NCBI GenBank assembly: GCA_040880065.1
Contig: JBBDJE010000038.1
Span: forward strand, 1 to 64,000
Reading direction: 5' to 3'
Length of the DNA stretch: 64,000 nt
Source of the DNA: Abyssibius sp040880065
GTDB taxonomy: Bacteria; Pseudomonadota; Alphaproteobacteria; Rhodobacterales; Rhodobacteraceae
Positions 1-9,452 of the stretch are shown in pieces. The number at the start of each line of letters is the position of its first letter. Position 1 is the first letter of the stretch. Under the pieces are notes generated by a model. It had not been told where the DNA came from and did no database searches. It saw only the letters and a list, made by a program, of their open reading frames with translations. The translations under genes were made by a program, and so were the position numbers.

Positions 1-236
1 TTACCGGTCCGCTGGATGCGCCTGATCTGGTGGTGCCGCTGGCGCTGGCTGCTGATGATGAGCAGCTTTTTGCAGGGCGCGATGCGGTGTATTTGCACGC
101 GCCCGGCGGCATTGGCCGCTCAAAGCTTGCGGAAAAACTGCCAAAATACCTGCCGCCCGCCACAACCGCGCGCAACTGGAATACGGTTTTGAAACTGGCC
201 GATATGCTGGCGCTTGGCAATTCATCCGCGCCCTGA
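1..236 (+). CDS. DUF1697 family protein, C-terminal part (5' end outside window)
   Basis: The frame is open from base 3 to a TGA at 234-236 and gives the last 77 residues. The stretch VYLHAPGGIGRSKLAEKL followed by TTARNWNTVLKLADML is the typical C-terminal signature of DUF1697 proteins, whose biochemical role is unknown. The gene is cut by the window edge, so its start and length cannot be judged. It lies 13 bases before trhO on the same strand. Confidence 0.8.
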   Translation, partial: TGPLDAPDLVVPLALAADDEQLFAGRDAVYLHAPGGIGRSKLAEKLPKYLPPATTARNWNTVLKLADMLALGNSSAP

Positions 237-249
237 TAACTGGCGCTGC

Positions 250-1173
250 ATGACATGGACCATTGCCGCCCTTTACCAGTTCGCCCGTTTTGACGACCCC
301 GCAGCACTGCAAGGGCCGCTGAAATCGCTTGGCCAGGCAGTGGGTATTGTTGGCACGCTGCTTTTGGCGCGCGAGGGCATTAACGGCACCATTGCCGGGC
401 CGGAGGCGGGGATTGCGGCGCTGCTCGCCCATATCCGCACCCTGCCCGGCTGTGCGGCGCTCGCCCCGAAATACAGCGCGTCGTCAGAACAGCCCTTTAC
501 CCGTTTCAAGGTGCGGCTCAAGGCCGAAATCGTGACCATGGGCCAGCCCGATGTCGACCCGCTGATCGGCACCGGCCACTATGTTAGCCCTGCCGACTGG
601 AACGATCTGATCAGCCAGCCCGATGTTGTGGTGATTGATACCCGCAACGATTACGAGGTGGAAATCGGCACGTTCGACGGCGCGGTTGACCCGCATACCG
701 CCAGCTTTCGCGAGTTTCCCGCATGGTGGGAAAAGAACAAAAGCCGCTTTCACAACAAGCGCGTGGCGATGTTTTGCACTGGCGGCATCCGTTGCGAAAA
801 GTCGACCAATTTTCTGCGCGCTCAGGGGGTGGAAGATGTTTACCACCTGCAAGGCGGAATTCTGAAATATCTGGAAGACGTGCCCGAGAAAGACAGCCGC
901 TGGCAAGGCGAATGCTTTGTGTTTGATGGCCGCGTTTCGGTTGGCCACGGGCTGGTTGAAGGCCCGCACGCGCTGTGCCACGCCTGCCGCCGCCCGCTTT
1001 TGCCCAACGATATGCAGCGCCCCGAATATGAGGCGGGGGTTTCCTGCCACCGCTGCCTGAGCGAGACCACACCCGAGCGCCGCAAAGGGTTTCGCGAGCG
1101 CCAAAAGCAAATGGCGCTGGCCCGCGCACGCGGTGACGCGCATTTAGGCCCGCAAACCGAGCGTGAAACATGA
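250..1173 (+). CDS. trhO: tRNA uridine(34) hydroxylase TrhO (YceA, rhodanese family)
   Basis: The 307-residue product matches TrhO, which makes 5-hydroxyuridine at the wobble position of certain tRNAs in an oxygen-dependent reaction. It has an N-terminal acylphosphatase-like part, a rhodanese domain with the active-site loop CTGGIRC (Cys176 and Cys182), and a C-terminal tail with two CxxC pairs (CHAC and CHRC). The ATG at 250 is chosen because MTWTIAALYQF is the usual start of the family; an in-frame ATG at 214 would add 12 unrelated residues and overlap the preceding gene. Its stop overlaps the next start by 4 bases, suggesting coupled translation. Confidence 0.93.
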   Translation: MTWTIAALYQFARFDDPAALQGPLKSLGQAVGIVGTLLLAREGINGTIAGPEAGIAALLAHIRTLPGCAALAPKYSASSEQPFTRFKVRLKAEIVTMGQPDVDPLIGTGHYVSPADWNDLISQPDVVVIDTRNDYEVEIGTFDGAVDPHTASFREFPAWWEKNKSRFHNKRVAMFCTGGIRCEKSTNFLRAQGVEDVYHLQGGILKYLEDVPEKDSRWQGECFVFDGRVSVGHGLVEGPHALCHACRRPLLPNDMQRPEYEAGVSCHRCLSETTPERRKGFRERQKQMALARARGDAHLGPQTERET

Positions 1174-2078
1174 CCCGCAGCCACGCAACCGGGCTGGTTC
1201 TGTTGTTCATGACCGCCGCCATCTGGGGCGCGGGCTTTGTAGCCCAGCGCGAAGGCGCGGCGGTAATCCCACCGCTGACCTTCAACGCCACGCGGTTTTT
1301 CATTGGCTGTTTGTCACTGCTGCCGGTCATTGCGCTGTTTTCCAAACCGCGCAGCGAAAGCGGGCCGCGCAGCGCCATGCTCATTGGCGGAATTGCAGGT
1401 GGCGCGCTGCTGTTTGCAGGCATCAACCTGCAACAAACCGCGCTGGCGGTCACAACGGCGGGCAAGGCGGCCTTCATCACCGGGCTATATATTATTTTCG
1501 TGCCGCTCATCGGGCGGATGTTTGGCACGCGTATTGGTGCCAAGGTGTTTGTGGCGGCCGGGTTGTCGCTGGCGGGGCTTTACCTGCTATCGGTCAATGA
1601 AGGGCTGAAACTGGCGCCGGGTGACGGGCTTGTGGTGATCTGTGCGGTGTTTTGGGCGCTTCAGGTGCTGGTGACTGGCCATTTCGCCCCCCGGCTTGAC
1701 GGGCCGCGCTTTGCGTTCATGCAATTTGCGACGGTTGCCGTGCTCAGCACAATCGGTGCGCTGCTGTTTGAAACCATCTCGCTCGACGCGCTCATCATCA
1801 ACTGGCAACCGCTGGCTTTTACCGGCATTGTGGCCACCGGGCTGGCCTTCACGCTGCAAATTCTGGCGCAGGCACGCGTGGCCGCCACTCAAGCCGCGCT
1901 GGTGCTGAGCCTTGAAACCGTGTTTGGCGCGCTGGCCGGATGGGCGATACTGGATGAAGTTTTCGCCCCCCGCGCCATGTTGGGGGCCGCGCTCATGCTC
2001 ACCGGCATTTTGCTGGCACAGCTTCCCGGCATACGCATGCGCAAACCGATCCGGCTTTGGTTCAGCCGCAAACGCTAG
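1170..2078 (+). CDS. DMT-superfamily transporter (two EamA domains)
   Basis: The 302-residue, very hydrophobic product has about ten predicted membrane segments in two EamA repeats. The first repeat contains the conserved stretch INLQQTALAVTTAGKAAFITGLY and the second SLETVFGALAGWAILDEVF, which match inner-membrane drug/metabolite exporters. The substrate cannot be read from the sequence. Its ATG overlaps the trhO stop (ATGA), so the two are probably co-transcribed. Its 3' end overlaps the convergent MFS gene by 4 bases, leaving no room for a terminator between them. Confidence 0.88.
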   Translation: MTRSHATGLVLLFMTAAIWGAGFVAQREGAAVIPPLTFNATRFFIGCLSLLPVIALFSKPRSESGPRSAMLIGGIAGGALLFAGINLQQTALAVTTAGKAAFITGLYIIFVPLIGRMFGTRIGAKVFVAAGLSLAGLYLLSVNEGLKLAPGDGLVVICAVFWALQVLVTGHFAPRLDGPRFAFMQFATVAVLSTIGALLFETISLDALIINWQPLAFTGIVATGLAFTLQILAQARVAATQAALVLSLETVFGALAGWAILDEVFAPRAMLGAALMLTGILLAQLPGIRMRKPIRLWFSRKR

Positions 2079-3319
2079 GCGGCCATCACTGCGCGGCGTG
2101 GGGTTTCACGAATGGGCAAATGCACGATGGCTGAAAACAGGCCAACGCCCACGCCAACCCACCAGACGATATCGTAACTGCCGTAAATATCGTAAAGCTT
2201 GCCGCCAAGCCACACACCAAGGAACGATCCAAGCTGGTGGCTGAAAAACACGATGCCATAAAGCGTGCCCATATAGCGCAGCCCGTAAATATAGGCGACA
2301 AGGCCCGAGGTGAGCGGCACGGTCGCCAGCCAAAGTGAACCCATCGCGGCTGAGAAGATCAGCACGGTTGTGGGTGTCATGGGCAGCATGATGAACAACG
2401 CAGCCACAATCGTGCGGCCAAAATAGATGCCCGCAAGCAGGTATTTCCGGCTCCATTTTTTCCCCAACCAGCCAGCGGTGATGGTGCCGACGATATTGGC
2501 CAGCCCGATCAGCGAAATCGCGAATGCGCCCAAAGTCGCCGGAGTGCTAATGCCGATGGAGGCAAGCGCGCCGGTCGGGTCGATATTGGCGCAAGCCTCG
2601 GTCACGAAAGCCGGGAAATGCGCGGTGATAAAGGCAAGCTGATAGCCGCAACTGAAAAAGCCAAGGAAGATCATTGTATAGCTGGGGTCGCGCAGGGCGC
2701 GTTTCAGGATGGTGCCCATGCTTTCTTCAAGCTCGGCACGGCTGGCTGGCTGGGTGTTGCGCATCATCGGCAGCAAAAACAGGATCAGCATGATGATGCC
2801 TGCAAAAACCAGAAACACCTGCGACCAGTTCATATATTCCAGCAAGATCGCGGCTAAAGGCGGGCCAAGCACCTGCCCGCCAGAGCCTGCGGCGGTTGCA
2901 ACGCCCAGTGCCATCGAGCGGTTATCATCCGATGCCGCGCGCCCCACAACCGCCAGCACCACGCCAAAACCGGTGCCCGCAATGCCAAAGCCTACCAGCA
3001 TGGCGAGCGCTTGGTGCGCCTCGGGCGTGGTGGCATAGGCGCTGAGCACCATGCCCAAAGCATAGGTGAGCACGCCGGCAATAATCGCCCGCCGGTCGCC
3101 CCATTTTTCGGCAAAGGCGGCAAAGATCGGCTGGCCAATGCCCCATGCAAGATTTTGAATGGCGATGGCAAAGCTGAACTCGGCGCGCGGCCAGCCAAAC
3201 TCGGTTGCGATCGGAATTTGGAACACGCCAAAACTGGCGCGCACCCCGAAACCCAACAGCAAGACAAGGCAACCGCCGATCAGCACGGGCGTAAACAGGT
3301 TTTGCTTGGACTGGGTCAT
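2075..3319 (-). CDS. MFS transporter, oxalate/formate antiporter-like
   Basis: The 414-residue protein has roughly twelve hydrophobic segments in two halves joined by a charged loop (ELEESMGTILKRALRDPSYT). The N-terminal pattern GVRASFGVFQIPIATEFGW and the loop EKWGDRRAI are typical of the OFA/monocarboxylate branch of the major facilitator superfamily. The substrate is unknown. The ATG at 3319 (MTQSKQNLFTPV) is preferred; an upstream in-frame start at 3427 would add 36 residues with no membrane or family character. It is transcribed divergently from zapE and convergently with the DMT transporter. Confidence 0.85.
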   Translation of the reverse strand: MTQSKQNLFTPVLIGGCLVLLLGFGVRASFGVFQIPIATEFGWPRAEFSFAIAIQNLAWGIGQPIFAAFAEKWGDRRAIIAGVLTYALGMVLSAYATTPEAHQALAMLVGFGIAGTGFGVVLAVVGRAASDDNRSMALGVATAAGSGGQVLGPPLAAILLEYMNWSQVFLVFAGIIMLILFLLPMMRNTQPASRAELEESMGTILKRALRDPSYTMIFLGFFSCGYQLAFITAHFPAFVTEACANIDPTGALASIGISTPATLGAFAISLIGLANIVGTITAGWLGKKWSRKYLLAGIYFGRTIVAALFIMLPMTPTTVLIFSAAMGSLWLATVPLTSGLVAYIYGLRYMGTLYGIVFFSHQLGSFLGVWLGGKLYDIYGSYDIVWWVGVGVGLFSAIVHLPIRETPRRAVMAA

Positions 3320-3473
3320 AGCGCGCTCGCATCGCATTTTGGGCGAAAAACTCGCGCTACAATGGCGGTGATGCGTGGCCATAACAAGCGCATATCTGTG
3401 ATGACCGCCATCATCACCTGTTAACATTGGCGCATGAACCCGCTAAGTAAATGGCCGGAACAAGGAGCGTTTT

Positions 3474-4598
3474 ATGCCAAACGGCCCCATCAGCGGCCCA
3501 GCTACCGGCCCTATCGCCCGCTATCGTGAACTGGTCGCGGCAGGCACGCTGCGCGATGATCCGGGCCAGCGCATGACGGTCGAAAAGCTACAGCTTTTGC
3601 ACAGCAGGCTGGAAGGCTATGACCCGAGCCGCCCGCGCCGCGTGGGGCTTGCGCTGTTTGGCTGGGGGCGCGAACGGATCACGGCATCCGACATTCCCGG
3701 GCTTTACTTGTTCGGCGGCGTCGGGCGCGGAAAATCCATGCTGATGGATTTGTTTTTTGAAGGTGCACCAGTGGAAAAAAAGCGCCGCGTGCATTTCCAT
3801 GCCTTCATGCAATCGGTGCATGCCGAAATTGCCAAGGCGCGGGCGCAAGGCCTCGCCGACCCGATTATACCCGTCGCCGAGCGCATTGCTGCTGATACCG
3901 TTTTGCTTTGTTTTGATGAAATGCAGATCAGCGACATTACCGATGCGATGATCGTTGGCCGCCTGTTTGAGCGGCTTTTCGCGGCGGGGGTGATTGTGGT
4001 GACCACGTCGAACCGCGCGCCGGATGATTTGTATAAGAACGGGCTGAACCGCCAGCTTTTTTTACCGTTTATCGAGCAGATCAAAGCGCGGCTTGAGGTG
4101 CACCATCTGGAATCTCCGCATGACCATCGGCAAAACCGCATGGCGGGCAACCAGCTTTATCTCAGCCCGCTGGGGCCGGATGCCACTGCGGCGCTGGATG
4201 CGGCGTGGGATAGGCTGGCAGGCGGGCCGGGTGAGGCGCTGGAGCTGCCGCGCCCCGGGCGGGTGCTGCGCATCGCCGCCTTTCGCAACGGTGTGGCACG
4301 TGACAGTTTTGCAAACCTGTGCGGGGCCGCCCTTGGTCCCGGCGATTACCTCGCGCTGGCCGGTGCGGTGCGCGTGCTGATACTGGACGACATCCCGCTG
4401 CTTGGTCGCGCCAATAACAACGAGGCCAAGCGCTTCGTTACCCTGATTGATGCGCTCTATGAAGGGCGCGTGCGGCTGGTTGCATCTGCCGCCGCTGAAC
4501 CCGATGATCTTTACCCCGACGGCGCCGGTGCGTTCGAATTTCAACGCACCGCCTCGCGCCTTTCAGAAATGCGCAGCGCAGACTGGGCGGCGGATTAG
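3474..4598 (+). CDS. zapE: Cell division protein ZapE (AFG1-like ATPase)
   Basis: The 374-residue AAA-type ATPase has Walker A GVGRGKSMLMD at about residues 82-92 and Walker B LLCFDEMQISD. The N-terminal motif GPIARYRELVAAGTLRDDPGQ and the later VVTTSNRAPDDLYKNGLNRQ are hallmarks of the ZapE/LACE1/AFG1 family. In E. coli ZapE associates with the Z-ring during constriction and is needed under low oxygen. An AAGGAG ribosome site precedes the ATG by six bases. The 3' end overlaps trxC by 4 bases in convergent orientation. Confidence 0.93.
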   Translation: MPNGPISGPATGPIARYRELVAAGTLRDDPGQRMTVEKLQLLHSRLEGYDPSRPRRVGLALFGWGRERITASDIPGLYLFGGVGRGKSMLMDLFFEGAPVEKKRRVHFHAFMQSVHAEIAKARAQGLADPIIPVAERIAADTVLLCFDEMQISDITDAMIVGRLFERLFAAGVIVVTTSNRAPDDLYKNGLNRQLFLPFIEQIKARLEVHHLESPHDHRQNRMAGNQLYLSPLGPDATAALDAAWDRLAGGPGEALELPRPGRVLRIAAFRNGVARDSFANLCGAALGPGDYLALAGAVRVLILDDIPLLGRANNNEAKRFVTLIDALYEGRVRLVASAAAEPDDLYPDGAGAFEFQRTASRLSEMRSADWAAD

Positions 4599-5038
4599 TC
4601 GATATTTTGCTCAACCCATGTTGTGATCTGGTCGGCGCGCATGGCGCCGGCATGGCGGTTTCGCTCGCGCCCCGCCTCAAACAGCAACAGCGCCGGAATA
4701 CCGCGAATGGCGTAGCGCACGGCTGCATCGGCGTGGCGGTCGGTGTCGAGCTTCACGAAGCGCGCGCGGGTTTTCATGCGCGCAGCGGCGCTGGCAAATT
4801 CCGGGGCCATCATCCGGCACGGCCCGCACCACGGCGCCCACAAATCGGCCAGCAGCGGCAGGCTGTCATGGCGGGTGGCTTTCTCAAGCTCGGCAAGGCT
4901 GATCTCGGCAACCGTGCCATCGGCCAAAGCATCGCCACAGCTTGAACATTTCGGCCCCTCAGCAAGGCGGTTGGCGGGAAAGGCGTTGATCGTGCCACAG
5001 GTCAGGCAGGTGAGTTTCAGTTTGTGCGGTTGGGTCAT
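4595..5038 (-). CDS. trxC: Thioredoxin 2 (TrxC)
   Basis: The 147-residue product has an N-terminal zinc-ribbon-like segment with two CxxC pairs (CLTC near residue 10, CSSC near residue 30) and then a thioredoxin domain with the active site WAPWCGPC at about residues 68-75. That two-part layout defines TrxC, a cytoplasmic disulfide reductase often linked to oxidative stress. The ATG at 5038 is chosen because MTQPHKLKLTCLTCG leads straight into the zinc segment; the longer open frame upstream looks like non-coding translation. Confidence 0.93.
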   Translation of the reverse strand: MTQPHKLKLTCLTCGTINAFPANRLAEGPKCSSCGDALADGTVAEISLAELEKATRHDSLPLLADLWAPWCGPCRMMAPEFASAAARMKTRARFVKLDTDRHADAAVRYAIRGIPALLLFEAGRERNRHAGAMRADQITTWVEQNID

Positions 5039-5093
5039 GGCATCCTCATATGCGATAAGAGGCATATGAGCTGTGGCAGGTGCAAGTTCAAGC

Positions 5094-5477
5094 CTAGCGA
5101 TCGGCGGGCATACCGTTTTGTTCGGCCCGCCGGCGCAGCGTTTGCAGCGCGTCTGCCTTGGCGTGTTGCAAAAGCCCGCCCAGCGCTTGTTTGCGGGCAA
5201 AGGCGCGGGCGGCATTGCCGCGTGCGGCCAGCACCGCGCGTTCGGCCTTTTGCAGGGCTTTGGCGATGCGCGCCGCCTCCAGCCGCAACCAGTCTCCATA
5301 GGCGGCACCGATGATCATACTATCATCGGCATAAAGTGCAGCTTGGGTTTTATCGAGCGTGGCTTGCGCAGCTTGCAGCGCTGCAACGGCATCTTGGGCG
5401 TGGCGCAAAGCGGCCAGATCGCGGCGTTCGATTTGTTGGGCCAATGCGCCGAGTTTGCGCAACGCGTCTGGTGTCAT
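5094..5477 (-). CDS. Small coiled-coil protein at the end of the flagellar export operon
   Basis: The 127-residue product is Ala/Leu/Gln/Arg-rich and almost entirely helical in appearance (heptad-like ALRHAQDAVAALQAAQATL). There is no signal peptide, membrane segment or cysteine. Its ATG overlaps the flhB stop (ATGA), so it is the last gene of the flhA-fliR-flhB unit. A role as a FliJ-like or other export accessory protein would fit its position and shape, but that is inference and no family motif is visible. Confidence 0.7.
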   Translation of the reverse strand: MTPDALRKLGALAQQIERRDLAALRHAQDAVAALQAAQATLDKTQAALYADDSMIIGAAYGDWLRLEAARIAKALQKAERAVLAARGNAARAFARKQALGGLLQHAKADALQTLRRRAEQNGMPADR

Positions 5478-6571
5478 TTTGGCCCCGTTGCGGAATTGCG
5501 GGCGCGTTTGCGCATAGCATCGGCAAAGCGCAAAGCGGCGGCGATGGCTTTGTAGTGTTCGGGGCGAATTTCCTGCCCGACAGCAACACCGGCATGAATG
5601 GCGCGTGCGGTCGACGGGTCTGAATGCAATGGCACGCCGGCTTCCTTTGCAAGCGCACGAATTTGCGCGGCCAGCGCATCAACCCCTTTGGCCACGCAAA
5701 CAGGGGCAGAACCGGGGCTGCGTGACCATTTCAACGCCACGGCGTAATGGGTGGGGTTCACAACAACCACATCGGCCTTGGGCACATCGGCAAGCATCTG
5801 GTTCATGGCGATGGCCTGGCCGCGCTGGCGGCGCTGCGCCTTCATATGCGGGTCACCCTCGTTGGATTTATGCTCTTCCTTCATGTCCTGATGGCTCATC
5901 CGCTGGGTGGTAAGGTGATGGCTGCGCTGCCAGAAGAAATCGAGCGCACCAATGGCCACGGCGATGATACTGACATTCGTGAGCAACGCTAAAAGCACCG
6001 CGCCGAGCATGACCGCCAGCGCCTGCGCTGGCAGCGCGGCAGAGCCCAGAATATTGGAGCCCTGCGCCACCAGATACACGCCAACCACAATGCCCACGGC
6101 GACCATTTTGAGCAGCGTTTTGCCAAATTCGACCATGCCTTTGGCCCCGAATTTGTTCTTCGCGCCTTGAATGGGCGAAATGCGGCTGAGTTTGGGGGCG
6201 AGTTTTGAAGGGGTGAAAATGAAGGTGCGTTGTGCAAACAGCACTGCCAGCACCACCGCGCCCGGCACCAGCAATATAATCAGCATCGGCCCCAACCCGC
6301 CGCTGAGCAGCCCCAAAAGCCGCCCACCACCCCCAGCACCCAACAGCGCGGGGGCGAGCGTGTCGGCCCGGGCGATGGTGCCGGTAAGGGCCGAGAAAAG
6401 CCGTTCCACCGCCAATGTGCCAAACCCGATGATAGCGCCAAGCAGGCCCAGATAGGCAGCGGCGACAGAAACATCCGGTGCGCGCGCAATATCGCCCTTT
6501 TTGCGCGATTCCATCAGCTTATGGGCCGTCGCCTCATAGGTTTTTTCGCCGTTTTCGCTCGCCTCGCTCAT
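5474..6571 (-). CDS. flhB: Flagellar export apparatus protein FlhB
   Basis: The 365-residue protein has four membrane segments in its first ~210 residues and a cytoplasmic C-terminal domain with the autocleavage motif NPTH near residue 272 (VVVNPTHYAVALKW). In this family, cleavage between Asn and Pro switches export specificity from rod/hook to filament substrates. The ATG at 6571 overlaps the fliR stop (ATGA), which decides it over an in-frame start five codons upstream. The N-terminus (EKTYEATAHKLMESRKKGD) is the standard FlhB substrate-gate region. Confidence 0.96.
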   Translation of the reverse strand: MSEASENGEKTYEATAHKLMESRKKGDIARAPDVSVAAAYLGLLGAIIGFGTLAVERLFSALTGTIARADTLAPALLGAGGGGRLLGLLSGGLGPMLIILLVPGAVVLAVLFAQRTFIFTPSKLAPKLSRISPIQGAKNKFGAKGMVEFGKTLLKMVAVGIVVGVYLVAQGSNILGSAALPAQALAVMLGAVLLALLTNVSIIAVAIGALDFFWQRSHHLTTQRMSHQDMKEEHKSNEGDPHMKAQRRQRGQAIAMNQMLADVPKADVVVVNPTHYAVALKWSRSPGSAPVCVAKGVDALAAQIRALAKEAGVPLHSDPSTARAIHAGVAVGQEIRPEHYKAIAAALRFADAMRKRARNSATGPK

Positions 6572-7350
6572 TGGGGTAGCGCCCATGGTGCGGCGAGCGT
6601 GGCAGACAGCCGGTCATGCCAGACATGCAAAATGACCGGCGCTGCCAACATCAAAAGCAGCAACGCCCCAGCGGTAATGGCGGGCGCGCCAACGAAGGCC
6701 ACCATCAGCATGGGCATGGCGCGGTTTAAAAAGCCGAGCGCAAGGTTGTAGCAAAAGGCGGCAATAACAAAGGGCGCAGCCAGCGTCAGACCCAGCGCAA
6801 AGGCATTGGCCACACGCGCCACACCCCATTGCGCCACATCGCCCGCCACTGGCAACACGCCTGCGGGGAACACAGTGTAGGAATCGGCAATCGCGCGCAC
6901 GGCCTGCGCAGGCAAGCCCATAGCCAGCGCCAGCGTCAGCCCCGCCAGCACAAGTGCGTTGCCTATGGCGGGCATCGGTTCAGGGGTCACGGCCACACCG
7001 GCCATTTGGCTAACGGCGGTGGCTTGCGCGGCAATGGTGCCCGCGATTTGCAGCGCCATGACAATGAGCCGCACAGAAAGGCCCATCAGCGCGCCGATGG
7101 CCAGTTCAACAAGCATCAGCACGGCGAGCGCGGGGAATGCGGGTAAATCTGTCGGCAGGTAGGGTGCAACAAGCGGCCAACAGATCAGCGTAAAGGCAAT
7201 GATTACCGCCAGACGAATGCGCATGGGAATGCTCTGCTCGCCAAAGCCAGGCAAGAGCGCCACGAAGGCCCCGATCCGCATGAAGACCAGCACGGCAGCG
7301 CCGATCATCGGGTTGACCTGCGCCATGATTGCGGCAATCCCGTCAAACAT
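6568..7350 (-). CDS. fliR: Flagellar export apparatus protein FliR
   Basis: The 260-residue hydrophobic protein has about six membrane segments and the family stretches RIGAFVALLPGFGEQSIP and LAAPFVIAAFCYNLALGFLN. FliR forms the core export gate with FliP and FliQ. The latter two are not in this window, so flagellar genes are split between loci. Its ATG directly abuts the flhA stop and its stop overlaps flhB. Confidence 0.94.
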   Translation of the reverse strand: MFDGIAAIMAQVNPMIGAAVLVFMRIGAFVALLPGFGEQSIPMRIRLAVIIAFTLICWPLVAPYLPTDLPAFPALAVLMLVELAIGALMGLSVRLIVMALQIAGTIAAQATAVSQMAGVAVTPEPMPAIGNALVLAGLTLALAMGLPAQAVRAIADSYTVFPAGVLPVAGDVAQWGVARVANAFALGLTLAAPFVIAAFCYNLALGFLNRAMPMLMVAFVGAPAITAGALLLLMLAAPVILHVWHDRLSATLAAPWALPQ

Positions 7351-9426
7351 CTAGGCAACCCCTAAAAGCGCCGGGCGGGCATTGGCGCCAACCTCTTCAA
7401 ACGAGAATACAGGGTTACGAATGCCCTTGGCCGACAGGACCGCCTGCACAAAGCGGCGGCGGCGGGTTGTTGTAACAATGGCCGGATAGCGCCCCGCCTC
7501 GCCCGCAAGGCTGATTTGTGCGGCAATGGCGGCGGCAAGGCGGTTGAACTCGGCTGGCGGCAGCGCCACGTCAAACCCGCCTGCCGCAGTTTCAAGCTGG
7601 TGCTTTTGAAACAGCGGCTCCCATTCCGAGGCAAGCTGCACCAGCGGCAAAGCGCCATCCGTCTCTTGCATGGTGGAAACAAGCTGAAAGCCCATACGGT
7701 GGCGCACATGCTCGCAAATCATCTCGGGTGTTCCTGCGCCTGCTTCGGCTATGGAATCAAGGATCATCGGCAGGTTGCGGATGGACACCTGTTCTTGCAG
7801 CAGCAGCCGCAGCACCGATTGCAGCAGATCGACCGAGACCTTGTCGGGGATCATTTCATCGAGAATGCGGCGGTTGGCCTGTGCGCGCGCCGGGTCTGAC
7901 AGGGCGACAAACTCGTCAAGCAGCTTGCGCAAGGACCGGCGGTTGAACAGGCGGGCAAAATTGGCCTTCAGCACTTCAAGTAAATGCGTGGCGACAACTT
8001 CGGTCGGGTTGACAACCGACAGGCCGAGTAGCGCCGCGTCTTCCTGCAAGGCCGGGTCAATCCAGCGGGCTGGCGCGCCGTAAACCGGCTCGCGCACATC
8101 GCGCCCCGGCGGCGGGGTTACTTCGGCCTCGGCCAGCAGAACAAGCACCTGCCCGACCTCTATTTCGCTGCGCGCAACCTCCACTCCCTGTATGCGGATG
8201 ACATAGGTGCCATCGGGCAGCAGGGTGGAATCGGTCAGCCGGATTTCGGGGATGATCAGCCCGAAACTTGCGGCAATATGGTTGCGCATGTTCAATATGC
8301 GCGCGTCCAGCCCGGTGGCGGCATCCATGACCGTCGGCACCAGATTTGTGGCAAATTCGAGGTGGATTTCGTCAAGATCCAGCATATCGCCCAAGGTTTT
8401 GCGCGGGGCTTTGGGGGCATCGGCGAGGGCGGTTTTGGACTCGGCCGCCGCCTCGGCCCGCAAGCGATGAAAGCCGCTGCGCGCCGCAAGACCAAGCGCA
8501 ATTGCCCCTGCCACAAACGGCACGAATGGCAGGCCCGGCACCAACGCGAACAGCGCCATAATCGTAGCAACCGTCGCCAGCGCCACCGGATAGCGGCCAA
8601 GCTGGGCCAAAAGCGCAAGGTCGGTGGCACCCTTGTTGCTACCCTTGGACAGCAGCAGGGCCGCCGCGATTGAGATGATCACCGCCGGAATTTGCGTGAC
8701 CAGCCCGTCGCCCACGGTTAAAATCGCATAGGTTTCAAAGGCGGTGCCAATGGGCATGCCATGCATGAGCACACCCATCGCCAAACCTACAACCAGGTTC
8801 AACAGGGTAATCAGCAGCCCCGCCACAGCATCGCCCTTGACGAATTTTGATGCCCCGTCAAGGCTACCGAAAAACGTGGTTTCTTCTTGTTCAAGTTGGC
8901 GGCGCGCCTTGGCTTCGGCATGGTCGATAGCGCCTGCGGCCATATCGGCATCAATGGCCAGTTGTTTGCCGGGCATCCCGTCAAGCGCGAAGCGCGCGCC
9001 CACCTCGGCCATGCGCCCCGCCCCTTTGGTGATAACGATGAAATTCACGATCATCAGCACACCAAACACCACCAACCCCAAATAGACCGAGCCGCCCATG
9101 ACGAACATGGCAAAGCCCTCGATCACCTTGCCAGCCGCTGCCGTGCCGTTATGCCCCTCGCCGATGATCAGCTTGGTCGAACTGACATTGAGCGACAGGC
9201 GCAGCATGAGCGTGGCCAGAAGGATGGTGGGAAAGGCCGAAAAGTCGAGCGGACGGCCTATGAACAGCGTAATGGTGAAAATCAGGATGGCCAGCCCAAA
9301 GCTGGCCGATAGACCGATATCGAGCACGTAAGACGGCACTGGCAGCACCATCATCACGATCACCGCCATAAGCGCGAGGCTGAGCAACACGGTGGGCTGG
9401 TAAAGCGCGCGGATCGAGAATGTCAT
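7351..9426 (-). CDS. flhA: Flagellar export apparatus protein FlhA
   Basis: The 691-residue protein is of normal family length. About eight membrane segments occupy the first ~320 residues, with the conserved loop VITKGAGRMAEVGARFALDGMPGKQ. A large cytoplasmic domain follows, ending in a segment that begins VNPTEVVATHLLEVLK and contains VSIRNLPMILDSIAE. FlhA is the export gate component that docks chaperone-substrate complexes. The ATG at 9426 (MTFSIRALYQP) is preferred over an upstream in-frame start at 9447 that would lie against the preceding gene. Confidence 0.96.
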   Translation of the reverse strand: MTFSIRALYQPTVLLSLALMAVIVMMVLPVPSYVLDIGLSASFGLAILIFTITLFIGRPLDFSAFPTILLATLMLRLSLNVSSTKLIIGEGHNGTAAAGKVIEGFAMFVMGGSVYLGLVVFGVLMIVNFIVITKGAGRMAEVGARFALDGMPGKQLAIDADMAAGAIDHAEAKARRQLEQEETTFFGSLDGASKFVKGDAVAGLLITLLNLVVGLAMGVLMHGMPIGTAFETYAILTVGDGLVTQIPAVIISIAAALLLSKGSNKGATDLALLAQLGRYPVALATVATIMALFALVPGLPFVPFVAGAIALGLAARSGFHRLRAEAAAESKTALADAPKAPRKTLGDMLDLDEIHLEFATNLVPTVMDAATGLDARILNMRNHIAASFGLIIPEIRLTDSTLLPDGTYVIRIQGVEVARSEIEVGQVLVLLAEAEVTPPPGRDVREPVYGAPARWIDPALQEDAALLGLSVVNPTEVVATHLLEVLKANFARLFNRRSLRKLLDEFVALSDPARAQANRRILDEMIPDKVSVDLLQSVLRLLLQEQVSIRNLPMILDSIAEAGAGTPEMICEHVRHRMGFQLVSTMQETDGALPLVQLASEWEPLFQKHQLETAAGGFDVALPPAEFNRLAAAIAAQISLAGEAGRYPAIVTTTRRRRFVQAVLSAKGIRNPVFSFEEVGANARPALLGVA

Positions 9427-9452
9427 GCCATGCCTCTTAGAACCCAAGCCTC